From assembly GCF_003634635.1 (NCBI RefSeq), contig NZ_RBJB01000002.1, positions 992,001 to 1,056,000 of the forward strand: DNA of 64,000 nt, read 5' to 3'. Origin of the DNA: Marinobacter nauticus. GTDB taxonomy: Bacteria > Pseudomonadota > Gammaproteobacteria > Pseudomonadales > Oleiphilaceae. The notes beneath the pieces were generated by a model. That model was not told where the DNA came from, made no database searches, and worked only from the letters and a program-made list of their open reading frames with translations. The position numbers were made by a program, and so were the translations under genes. Positions 48,397 to 54,579 of this stretch are shown here, piece by piece; position 1 is the stretch's first letter, and each line of letters opens with the position of its first letter.

Positions 48397-48593
48397 TTCT
48401 TCCACCATGTGCACCGGTCCCAATATCCCGCCCGCTCTCGCAGTTCCGAGATAAAGCGGCCCTCCAGAGCAGTGTCTTTCACGCCGTGTTCGTGAGCGAT
48501 TGCCACCAGGTCAAGCATGCAGTCGGCCGCCTCATCCATTTTTTTCACTGCCTTTTTCACGGCCCTTTCCTTTTGCTTCTGCGTCATGCTCAT
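48393..48593 (-). CDS. Unknown small early phage protein
   Basis: The 66-residue protein has a very basic start (QKQKERAVKKAVKK) and a helical middle with Cys25 and a Trp-rich end (GYWDRCTWWKK). It overlaps both neighbours by four bases, so it sits firmly in the operon. No family is recognised. Confidence 0.68.
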   Translation of the reverse strand: MSMTQKQKERAVKKAVKKMDEAADCMLDLVAIAHEHGVKDTALEGRFISELRERAGYWDRCTWWKK

Positions 48594-48874
48594 GCAGCCT
48601 GCTCCTCATAACCCCGGTAACACTCGGCGTCTGCCGGCTTATCAAATGGGCAGTTGCACTCCGGGTAGTTGCAGGCCCGGCTGGCGGGCTTCTTCAGATC
48701 TGCGTATACCAGGTCAAGCAAATACTCTGTCTGATCGTCATACCCCTGCCTGCTGGCGGCCTTGGCAATGCTGTGTCGCTCTGAGCTGGTGAGCTCCATG
48801 CGGTAGGTCTGCATGTCCAGCTCCTTTTCCCGCTCCCGCTGACGGCGTTTTCGTTCGGCTGGGGTCATGGCCAT
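48590..48874 (-). CDS. Unknown early phage protein with basic N-terminus and Cys cluster
   Basis: The 94-residue protein starts MAMTPAERKRRQRERE, a basic opening seen in many small phage proteins, then a ribbon-helix-helix-like middle (YRMELTSSERHSIAKAASRQ) and a C-terminal CNYPECNCPF cluster followed by another Cys. The start at 48874 overlaps the previous stop by one base (TGATG). A DNA-binding or zinc-binding role is possible but unproven. Confidence 0.7.
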   Translation of the reverse strand: MAMTPAERKRRQREREKELDMQTYRMELTSSERHSIAKAASRQGYDDQTEYLLDLVYADLKKPASRACNYPECNCPFDKPADAECYRGYEEQAA

Positions 48875-49086
48875 CACGCATCCCCCAACACGTTCAGCGC
48901 CTTTCGGCCCGCCTTCATCAGGGCCTTCCGGTGGCTAATCTTTTGAATACCGTTGGCGTTCATGTAGTGCAGGGTCTCAGCCACGGTTGCCAGAGTGCTC
49001 ACCGGGCTGGTGGTAGCGCTGAGCATCAATGATGTCTCGCAATCGCTGGCGGAACTTCCGATTACGTATTGGGGGCCTTTGCTCAT
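48874..49086 (-). CDS. Unknown small early phage protein
   Basis: The 70-residue protein is mostly helical, with a low-complexity start (IGSSASDCETSLML) and a basic end (SHRKALMKAGRKAL). The start at 49086 follows GGAG by eight bases and overlaps the preceding stop by ATGA. A longer frame to 49173 exists but lacks a site. Function is unknown. Confidence 0.66.
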   Translation of the reverse strand: MSKGPQYVIGSSASDCETSLMLSATTSPVSTLATVAETLHYMNANGIQKISHRKALMKAGRKALNVLGDA

Positions 49087-49241
49087 GATTCTGTCTCCGG
49101 TTCTTTCAGGTGCTCCAACCACACATCCCATTCCTCTGGCTGCAACCAGGTGCCATCTGTCAGCACGGCGCACCCACTGGAATGGATGTAGGCCAGCCCT
49201 GCCCTCTCAATCAGTTCGATGATTTCTTCTGGCGACTTCAT
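49083..49241 (-). CDS. Unknown small early phage protein
   Basis: The 52-residue protein is acidic, with KSPEEIIELIERAGLAYI and a Trp-rich TWLQPEEWDVWLEHL. It overlaps both neighbours by ATGA, which supports a real gene despite its size; an in-frame extension to 49307 is less likely. Confidence 0.62.
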   Translation of the reverse strand: MKSPEEIIELIERAGLAYIHSSGCAVLTDGTWLQPEEWDVWLEHLKEPETES

Positions 49242-49469
49242 GCCGCTAATGCCTCTCTCGAAATGCTGTATGCAGTCACTCCTTCCCCGAACAGATCTTT
49301 GCCGCACGGGACAAGGACGCCTTTCTTAACCAGGGCCCGAAGCGTTAATTGGTTCACCTGGGTGCCATCGACCATGTAGGCCTTACCGCTGGCATCAACA
49401 TTGATGCTCTGCCCGGTCTCCTGCATGTGCTGTAAAACTTTGATCTGGGGGGGGGGTATAGCCGTTCAT
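49238..49469 (-). pseudogene. Unknown early phage gene interrupted by a frame change at a C10 tract
   Basis: An ATG at 49469 overlaps the previous stop by one base (TGATG) in the manner of the whole operon. Reading from it, the frame meets a run of ten C (plus-strand G at 49447-49456). With one C more or two fewer, it would continue as M-N-G-Y-T-P-P-P-Q-I-K-V-L-Q-H, then the 62-residue frame starting MQETGQSINVDASG at 49426. With ten C as given, only the downstream 62 residues can be translated from the internal ATG at 49426. Either the tract is miscounted, or the gene is switched or disrupted by slippage. The product is unknown. Confidence 0.6.
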
Positions 49470-49996
49470 CACGCCACCTCGCCCACGTATGCTTCCTGAA
49501 TGGCTTTGAAGGCCTGCAGGTCTTCCGGCTTCTGGATGGCAAACCGAGCCCCGCGCCATGCAAGGAACACCTCGTCTGCCTCAATCACCAGGCTGCTGCC
49601 ATTCGGGATCTCATGCTGAAGCCGGCGGGCCATTTCCCAGGAATTGAGTTGGGCAGGAGTTGCGACACTTTCTGCTTTCCGTGACGTGTCACGAATGCCC
49701 TGCTCCCAGTCCGACACAACGGTTACCTTTTCGTCGGCTGGATCTTCAGTGGCAGCGGGATCAGGTGCCGCATCTTTCTTGCCCAGGTCACTGGCACCTT
49801 CCAGCCGCTCGCGGCCCTTTTGGGTCAACGCCCAGTAACCATTTGAGCGTTTGTGAATCAGCCCAGCACTCCGCATGTTGCCCAGAAAGCCCGATGCAAA
49901 AGCTCTGTCCGACCAATCCGGGAAGGCTTCCATCAGTGCCTTAGTTGAGCGCTCGGCTTCTTTGAGCGCGCCGAGTACGTCCAGAACGTCAGCCAT
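49469..49996 (-). CDS. Unknown phage protein with N-terminal winged helix
   Basis: The 175-residue protein has a winged-helix-like N-terminus (FLGNMRSAGLIHKRSNGYWALTQKGRERL, given here in two parts: an RSAGLIHKRS helix and a GYWALTQKG wing). A disordered Asp/Ala/Pro linker follows and then a C-terminal beta-rich part (SLVIEADEVFLAW). It overlaps the upstream gene by eight bases. The start at 49996 gives a natural start; the frame extends to 50020. Role unknown. Confidence 0.7.
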   Translation of the reverse strand: MADVLDVLGALKEAERSTKALMEAFPDWSDRAFASGFLGNMRSAGLIHKRSNGYWALTQKGRERLEGASDLGKKDAAPDPAATEDPADEKVTVVSDWEQGIRDTSRKAESVATPAQLNSWEMARRLQHEIPNGSSLVIEADEVFLAWRGARFAIQKPEDLQAFKAIQEAYVGEVA

Positions 49997-50279
49997 GGCT
50001 TGAGTCCTCCGTGGATTCACGTTCGATCTGTTGCAGCAGCTCGTTGGAATTCCGAACGGCTGCCTGGTAAGTGTTCAGGGGTGCCGCCGCCATCATGGCC
50101 AGCCCGGTCAGGTCTTTGAGCACCTGGTAAAGCTCGTCTGCGTACCGGACCTTGGCGGTTTCAGCCCGCAGCGGGATAACGCACCCACCTGCCCGATCAG
50201 CGCAGAAGTCAGCCGGGGTTTTACCGATAAACGCACCGGCCACCCGCCCTTCATGTATCCATGCCCATGCATCAGCCAC
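49989..50279 (-). CDS. Unknown early phage protein
   Basis: The 96-residue protein has two Cys in its first 40 residues (DFCADRAGGCVIP), a helical second half (YQVLKDLTGLAMMAA) and a charged end. The start is a GTG at 50279 with AGGG eight bases upstream, overlapping the csrA-like stop. Nothing indicates function. Confidence 0.68.
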   Translation of the reverse strand: MADAWAWIHEGRVAGAFIGKTPADFCADRAGGCVIPLRAETAKVRYADELYQVLKDLTGLAMMAAAPLNTYQAAVRNSNELLQQIERESTEDSSHG

Positions 50280-50460
50280 GGCGCTTACCCTCCCGCTTCT
50301 TCAGGTGGACTTCCTCCCGGTCGATGGTCACCGACTTCGGCGCAATGATTCCCATGCGGGCTGTGTTGCCGCTGTTGTGGATCATCACCACCTTGATTTC
50401 TGGTCCACCTTCCGGGGTGATCACCAGAGCTTCGCCGTCCTTCCTGGTAACTACCAACAT
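50272..50460 (-). CDS. CsrA-like RNA-binding regulator encoded by the prophage
   Basis: The 62-residue protein matches CsrA in size and pattern: MLVVTRKDGEALVI against the CsrA start M-L-I-L-T-R-R-x-G-E, IKVVMIHNSG for the middle strand, ARMGIIAP for R-I-G-V-x-A-P, and VTIDREEVH with the Arg that contacts the GGA of target RNAs. Conserved residues T5, R6, G9, E10 and the REE triplet are present; R7 is Lys. CsrA dimers bind GGA in leaders and repress or stabilise transcripts. AAGGAG lies six bases before the ATG. Targets could be phage or host mRNAs. Confidence 0.85.
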   Translation of the reverse strand: MLVVTRKDGEALVITPEGGPEIKVVMIHNSGNTARMGIIAPKSVTIDREEVHLKKREGKRRG

Positions 50461-50470
50461 GCCGATCTCC

Positions 50471-50674
50471 TTATGCCGCGCCCGGGCCCGGCTGATTGAT
50501 TTGCCGAAGCCGCACAGGCAGACGGACCACGTTCTTTTCCCTGGGCACGACCTTGTAGGTGCGATTGGCGCCCAGGCGAATCTCACAGCCCAGCTCGGTT
50601 GCCAACTGGCGGAGTGCAGGATCCAGCTTTGCCAGGGTCAGGTTTTCCGGAAATTCCACAGTTACAGCTGCCAT
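50471..50674 (-). CDS. Unknown small early phage protein
   Basis: The 67-residue protein has a central LDPALRQLATELGCEIRLGAN and a basic C-terminal YKVVPREKNVVRLPV. AAGGAG precedes the ATG at 50674, the same spacing as the csrA-like gene; it lies ten bases upstream of that gene's start. No family is recognised. Confidence 0.66.
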   Translation of the reverse strand: MAAVTVEFPENLTLAKLDPALRQLATELGCEIRLGANRTYKVVPREKNVVRLPVRLRQINQPGPGAA

Positions 50675-50684
50675 GCTCTGCTCC

Positions 50685-51074
50685 TTATGCGTAGATGCCG
50701 CGAATAGCCGTGCGGCCGATGGTGTTCTGGGTAACGGGAGGACGACCGCCACTGATCGGCGTGGGCCGGCTGCGCATCGCGGGCAGCATGGCGAAGGCTA
50801 TCAACGCCCAGGCAAGCATTCGGGCCCGGAACAGGCCCTGCATCCAGCCTTGGGAAATCAGGTCTACCCTGCTGTGCGCGTGAAACTGGTCTTTGGCCTC
50901 GTCGAGGTGCCAGTTAACGGTGTCTGGTGAGATATCGAGCTCGCGCGCAATCTCTTTGGCGCTCATGCCCCGGGCCGCCAGCATGACGACTTCGGCCCGG
51001 CGAGGTGGAAGCAGTGACTCATCCGCCAGCTCAACGATCATTCGGGGGTAATGCGGTTTCTGTCTGCGGCCCAT
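50685..51074 (-). CDS. LuxR-type helix-turn-helix protein, first gene of the left operon
   Basis: The 129-residue protein carries a GerE/LuxR-like helix-turn-helix (RRAEVVMLAARGMSAKEIA, then RELDISPDTVNWHLDEA) at about residues 25-60, followed by a hydrophobic stretch (MLAWALIAFAML) and a basic tail. There is no effector or receiver domain. GGGAGA lies ten bases before the ATG. As the first gene behind the repressor-controlled promoter it may be an early regulator of later phage genes. Targets are unknown. Confidence 0.78.
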   Translation of the reverse strand: MGRRQKPHYPRMIVELADESLLPPRRAEVVMLAARGMSAKEIARELDISPDTVNWHLDEAKDQFHAHSRVDLISQGWMQGLFRARMLAWALIAFAMLPAMRSRPTPISGGRPPVTQNTIGRTAIRGIYA

Positions 51075-51107
51075 GGTGTTGTCTCCCTGATCAACGTTCA
51101 CGGGAAA

Positions 51108-51137
51108 AATATACGTTCACGTATATATTCGAGTCAA
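51108..51137 (-). promoter_or_regulatory. Early left promoter (PL-like)
   Basis: On the minus strand TTGACT (51132-51137) and TATATT (51108-51113) are separated by 18 bases. The promoter drives the 51074-45857 operon. Operator 1 covers the -10 box and operator 2 touches the -35 box. Confidence 0.8.
51109..51126. promoter_or_regulatory. Repressor/Cro operator 1 (left)
   Basis: The 18-bp dyad ATATACG-TTCA-CGTATAT has perfect 7-bp arms and overlaps the -10 box of the left promoter. The core ATACG-N4-CGTAT is shared with the three other sites. Confidence 0.78.
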
Positions 51138-51150
51138 TACGTATGCGTAT
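51137..51150. promoter_or_regulatory. Repressor/Cro operator 2 (left)
   Basis: ATACG-TATG-CGTAT, centred 26 bp from operator 1 and abutting the -35 box. Confidence 0.75.
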
Positions 51151-51187
51151 ATCTTTTTGAAGTTTTCGAGCAGGCGCGAAATAGGCT

Positions 51188-51958
51188 ATGGTTCCGCCCT
51201 CACGAAACAGGGAGACCGTCACATTGAAAGCAGTAGTGAATACCCTCCTAGCCCTGGTGCTGATCGTCAACGCCGGCACTGCACAGGCAGAGCTCGTCAA
51301 GAAATCGAAATCAGGCATCTGCCACCCACCCGCCAGCTCCCACTACGAACGCACAAAGAACTACCAGGCTTTCGATTCTGTTCACGCCTGCATCCAGTCA
51401 GGCGGGCGCCTGCCAAAGAACATGAGCAGCTTTCGGCCGATAGCCAAGGCGGAAGTGTCCGCCAGACCTGCCACCAGCAGTGGTTATGAGAGAAGCAAGT
51501 TCGGGCATGGATGGGATGATGCTGATGGAGATTGCCAGAACAGCCGCGCTGAAGCGCTGATCACTGCTTCAACGACGACCGTGAGGTTTGCGGACGAACG
51601 CCGCTGCAGAGTGGTTACCGGGCGCTGGATAAGCATGTTTACAGGAAACGTGATACAGAACGCCGGCGATATCGATATCGACCATGTGGTGCCCCTGAAG
51701 TGGGCCTGGGATCACGGTGCCAGCTCCTGGACGAAGGAAAAGCGGGAGAAATTCGCAAACGATCCGGTAAACCTGATACCGGTAGAGGCCAGCCTGAACC
51801 GAAGCAAGGGCGCCCAGGGCCCAGAAGACTGGTTGCCGCCATCAGGTAAATGCCAGTATGTCAGCAGGTTTGTGAGAATTGTGCGAACCTATAACCTAGA
51901 GCCCTCTAAGGAGCAGTTCTACCGATATAAACAGCAGCTGGCATCGTTTTGTAGCTAA
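51188..51958 (+). CDS. Secreted HNH-type (DUF1524-like) endonuclease
   Basis: The protein of about 244-256 residues has a signal peptide (LLALVLIVNAGTAQA) and a C-terminal HNH motif: IDIDHVVPLKWAWDHG, then DPVNLIPVEASLNRSKG. This matches secreted nuclease domains, some of which degrade DNA outside the cytoplasm. Several Cys may form disulfides. A start at the TTG 51224 (AGGGAG nine bases before) would give a more compact signal peptide than the ATG at 51188. The gene faces away from the left operon and its promoter may also be near the operators. It looks like cargo rather than a phage core gene. Confidence 0.72.
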   Translation: MVPPSRNRETVTLKAVVNTLLALVLIVNAGTAQAELVKKSKSGICHPPASSHYERTKNYQAFDSVHACIQSGGRLPKNMSSFRPIAKAEVSARPATSSGYERSKFGHGWDDADGDCQNSRAEALITASTTTVRFADERRCRVVTGRWISMFTGNVIQNAGDIDIDHVVPLKWAWDHGASSWTKEKREKFANDPVNLIPVEASLNRSKGAQGPEDWLPPSGKCQYVSRFVRIVRTYNLEPSKEQFYRYKQQLASFCS

Positions 51959-51975
51959 TATTTGGTTGATAACCC

Positions 51976-52677
51976 ATGAAGATTCTGAGCATCGCTGCGG
52001 CATTCGCAACAATAATGGTTTCCCAGGGGGCGCTATCACAAAGTCGCCTGCCAGATGCGCTTCATTGTGTAGGCGTGGAAAACGACATAGCCAGACTTGA
52101 GTGCTATGACTCGGCCTACGACAGTTTCAGGGCTGCTGAGACGGCGCAAGACAACTGGCAAATCGTAGCTAAAACCAATCCTCTCGATGACACTGTAACC
52201 ACGGTATTTATCGTTGAATCATCTGGCGGCACGAGCCCCGTGTTCGGTGAGCACAGGTTGATCATCAGATGCCGCGGAAACGAGCTGAACATATGGATTG
52301 ATTGGCATCAGTTCCTCTCAACTGAAAGTGCCAGCGATGTAACCTGGAGAGTTGGTAAGCAGAAAGCGCAATCAGGGAAATGGCCACACGGGGCGAGCTC
52401 ATCATCACTGACGTTCTACCCCCATGATGAGCCGGAACTTGTGACTCAAATGATAGATTCTGATCAATTCGTAGCGCAAACGAAGGCGGCGACCGGGGAA
52501 ACTCTTACAGCCATTTTCAACGTCAGGGGCTTGGAGCAAGCAGTCACGCCAATCAAAGACGATTGCTTGCAGGAGGAGGCTCTGACACGCCCGGATTACA
52601 TGAACAAAGAGCTTTTTGAGGCGTTGAAAAGCATCAAACAAAGAGATGAATACCGGTCCAGGTCAGAAGTGGAGTAA
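51976..52677 (+). CDS. VasI/TagO-like secreted protein (type VI secretion-associated family)
   Basis: The 233-residue protein has a signal peptide (about residues 1-22). The mature N-terminus reads CVGVENDIARLECYDSAYD and later WQIVAKTNPLDDTVTTVF, both hallmarks of the VasI/TagO-like family. In those systems the proteins are periplasmic and linked to type VI secretion. Here no type VI genes are near, and it follows a secreted nuclease gene by 17 bases, so a phage-borne accessory role is more likely. The ribosome-binding site is weak. Confidence 0.68.
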   Translation: MKILSIAAAFATIMVSQGALSQSRLPDALHCVGVENDIARLECYDSAYDSFRAAETAQDNWQIVAKTNPLDDTVTTVFIVESSGGTSPVFGEHRLIIRCRGNELNIWIDWHQFLSTESASDVTWRVGKQKAQSGKWPHGASSSSLTFYPHDEPELVTQMIDSDQFVAQTKAATGETLTAIFNVRGLEQAVTPIKDDCLQEEALTRPDYMNKELFEALKSIKQRDEYRSRSEVE

Positions 52678-52717
52678 CCTGGCGGATTAATGAGATTAAT
52701 ACCAACACCAGAAGGCC

Positions 52718-53200
52718 CTACTTGAAATTCACGTCGATGAGGTGGACATACCCTGTTAGGACCCCATCGGTAAACCTATCGATCGTTCCGGTAAAACGGA
52801 TGACGTCTCCTTGGGAGAGTATAAGCGCCTGATCGTCAGGAACTTCCTCGAGGTAATAATCGACTAGCGCCCTTCGATCACCGTCACTAAGCTCAACCCT
52901 ATTACCCCGGTTGCCCTGCTCAACATCGATCACAGTTCCCAGCCAGGTCACTCGTTTGCCGACAAACTGAGATTTCTTGTCAGTCTCTTGGGCGGACGTG
53001 AGACCAGAAAGATAGATCTGATCCATCATCTGACCATAGGACAGGTCAATGTGTTCGGCCTGAAAGCCAGGGATCTGAAAGCTTTTGCTGAAAACGCCAG
53101 CCAGAGCACCAACAGCCAAGACGATCATGAAGATCATCTTCGGCTTACTGGACTTGAGCTCGTCCCACATTTCGCTGGATGATTCCTTCTTCACAGCCAA
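52718..53200 (-). CDS. Membrane-anchored protein with OB-fold-like domain
   Basis: The 160-residue protein has a cytoplasmic basic/acidic start, one transmembrane helix (MIFMIVLAVGALAGVF, about 22-37) and an external domain of alternating strands (RVTWLGTVIDVEQG, ALILSQGDVIRFTGTID) suggestive of an OB fold. The start is probably the TTG at 53200 (AAGGA five bases before); GTG at 53194 is an alternative. It could block superinfection at the membrane, but nothing proves this. Confidence 0.68.
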   Translation of the reverse strand: MAVKKESSSEMWDELKSSKPKMIFMIVLAVGALAGVFSKSFQIPGFQAEHIDLSYGQMMDQIYLSGLTSAQETDKKSQFVGKRVTWLGTVIDVEQGNRGNRVELSDGDRRALVDYYLEEVPDDQALILSQGDVIRFTGTIDRFTDGVLTGYVHLIDVNFK

Positions 53201-53254
53201 TGCCGTCCTTGTGGTTTGTTAAAGCGCTCAATGCTGGCGGATTATTGCGGATAA

Positions 53255-53278
53255 GAAAAAGCCCGCTCTTTGGCGGGC
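53255..53278 (-). terminator. Terminator of the hicA-hicB-secB-like operon
   Basis: A 6-bp stem GCCCGC/GCGGGC with a six-base loop is followed by five T on the minus strand, starting just after the chaperone-like gene stop. Confidence 0.72.
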
Positions 53279-53282
53279 ACGA

Positions 53283-53738
53283 TTACTCTGCAACTGGTTT
53301 TTGAACCGGCCTCAACTGTAGCGGAATGGTAATGCTATCAATGCCCGCATCGAGAAGAATTTCTCTCAACTTACTGACAATCAGAGGGTCGATAACATTG
53401 CTGAAGGTTACCACCTCTTCATGCTCTAACTCATTCAGTCTCTTGCTCGTGATCCCGTGATCCGCGCCCAAGTCAAAGCGGCCCGTTCCTGCAAGTTCAA
53501 TTTCGATTATCACTTTGTCATCGGAATCAATGTCATCTTGACCCTCGGGAATGATCTTGACGAAAGCTGTCACAGTACAGTACAGAGAATTTGAATCGAC
53601 TCCAAATCTCAAGTTGGTTTCGATTGACAGGTCTCCACCATTATTGTCTATGCGATCATAACTCGGTATGTCAAACCGAATACGATGAAAACGCATTTCC
53701 ACCAAGTGGTAGTTGTAAGCACAAACCTCAATGCTCAT
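53283..53738 (-). CDS. SecB-like chaperone (candidate TAC chaperone)
   Basis: The 151-residue protein aligns with SecB in order and spacing: FHRIRFDIP (SecB TKDISFEAP), LSIETNLRFGV with the strand EVVL-like KVIIEIELAGTGRF, and near the end DPLIVSKLREILLDAG then ITIPLQL (SecB ILFPYARE helix and LNLAPVNF strand). SecB holds unfolded clients. It follows hicB with an overlap of 11 bases (ATG at 53738; the GTG at 53744 is an alternative). The context, not just similarity, suggests a chaperone that protects the HicB antitoxin. Other chaperone identities are possible. Confidence 0.6.
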   Translation of the reverse strand: MSIEVCAYNYHLVEMRFHRIRFDIPSYDRIDNNGGDLSIETNLRFGVDSNSLYCTVTAFVKIIPEGQDDIDSDDKVIIEIELAGTGRFDLGADHGITSKRLNELEHEEVVTFSNVIDPLIVSKLREILLDAGIDSITIPLQLRPVQKPVAE

Positions 53739-54255
53739 GTGCACGCCCCTGACCCAGCGAATAATTGCCTTTCAGCCCCTGAAAAATCTCCTCAGACCAG
53801 CTTAATCCTGCAGTTCGTGGTTCGTTCGACGTACGAACGCTACTTGCATAGAGGCTCGCTTGATATACGTGCTTCCTAATCTGGTCATTAACGTTTTCAA
53901 GAAACTTCTGCTGTGGATCATCTTCAACATATTCAGCGATGGCCCTTGTTACAGCGTCATTGATCGAAATGTCTTGCTCAGCTGCCTTGAACGCAATTCG
54001 CTTATGCAAGTCTGCCCCGATTCTAACGTTGAATGACCCTTTGAACGGCTTGTTGGGCTCAACTCCAAGTTCGGAGCAGGTTTCTAAGTAGTCATCGACC
54101 GCTGCTTCAAACTCTTCTTGCAGTTCGGCCGGGGAGCAGGCTTCATAGGTGACCAAATCGTTGATATACATTAGCTGGCCATACATGCAATTGGTCTCTG
54201 TATCCCAGTCAACAGAACCGATTTGGCCTTTGTAATTTAGTACCTTTGAACTCAT
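53728..54255 (-). CDS. hicB: HicB antitoxin with long C-terminal extension
   Basis: The 175-residue protein has the HicB fold (VLNYKGQIGSVDWDTETN, YINDLVTYEACSPAEL, then EEFEAAVDDYLETCSELGVEPNKP in separate stretches) and a ribbon-helix-helix motif (GSFNVRIGADLHKRIAFKA). Usual HicB proteins are about 110-135 residues. About 55-60 residues extend beyond the ribbon-helix-helix part, containing LSWSEEIFQGL, resembling the chaperone-dependent tails of TAC antitoxins. HicB neutralises the toxin HicA and represses its own promoter. It overlaps hicA by ATGA. Confidence 0.9.
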   Translation of the reverse strand: MSSKVLNYKGQIGSVDWDTETNCMYGQLMYINDLVTYEACSPAELQEEFEAAVDDYLETCSELGVEPNKPFKGSFNVRIGADLHKRIAFKAAEQDISINDAVTRAIAEYVEDDPQQKFLENVNDQIRKHVYQASLYASSVRTSNEPRTAGLSWSEEIFQGLKGNYSLGQGRAHEH

Positions 54256-54524
54256 TTTAAGAGCCCCCTCTCCTTAAGGGATTTCACAACGGCGTCAATA
54301 GCGCCGGGCTTTACATCAGGGCTGGGATGGGGATTATGCAGGCTTATGATCATTCGATCGCCATCCGGAGCCTCTGGTAGAAAATATTTTACGCGCGAGC
54401 CACTACCTTGGAGCTCTTCAAAGCCCAATGACTCTAAATATTTCTGTAATTGTCGCCACTTGATATCCTTTGGCGTTGGCTTTCGCTTTAGCTTTTCAGC
54501 GAATCTATCCTGTTTGTTGCCCAC
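54252..54524 (-). CDS. hicA: HicA-type toxin (mRNA interferase)
   Basis: The 90-residue protein matches the double-stranded-RNA-binding-like HicA fold: WRQLQKYLESLGFEELQGSGSRVKYF, then ISLHNPHPSPDVKPGAID (split here). The GSGSRVKYF strand and the HxPHP region are the usual RNase positions. HicA cleaves mRNA when free of HicB. It is first in the operon, so order is toxin, antitoxin, chaperone. An upstream 21-bp palindrome is the likely HicB operator. Confidence 0.88.
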   Translation of the reverse strand: MGNKQDRFAEKLKRKPTPKDIKWRQLQKYLESLGFEELQGSGSRVKYFLPEAPDGDRMIISLHNPHPSPDVKPGAIDAVVKSLKERGLLK

Positions 54525-54548
54525 AATTTTAGGTCCTGATTTCCCGAA

Positions 54549-54569
54549 TGCAACTAGAATTTAGTTGCA
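54549..54569. promoter_or_regulatory. Perfect palindrome upstream of hicA (probable HicB operator)
   Basis: TGCAACTA, five bases, TAGTTGCA: perfect 8-bp arms, 25 bases before the hicA ATG. No repeat of this site is seen elsewhere in the window. Confidence 0.7.
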
Positions 54570-54579
54570 AGCTTGTAAC

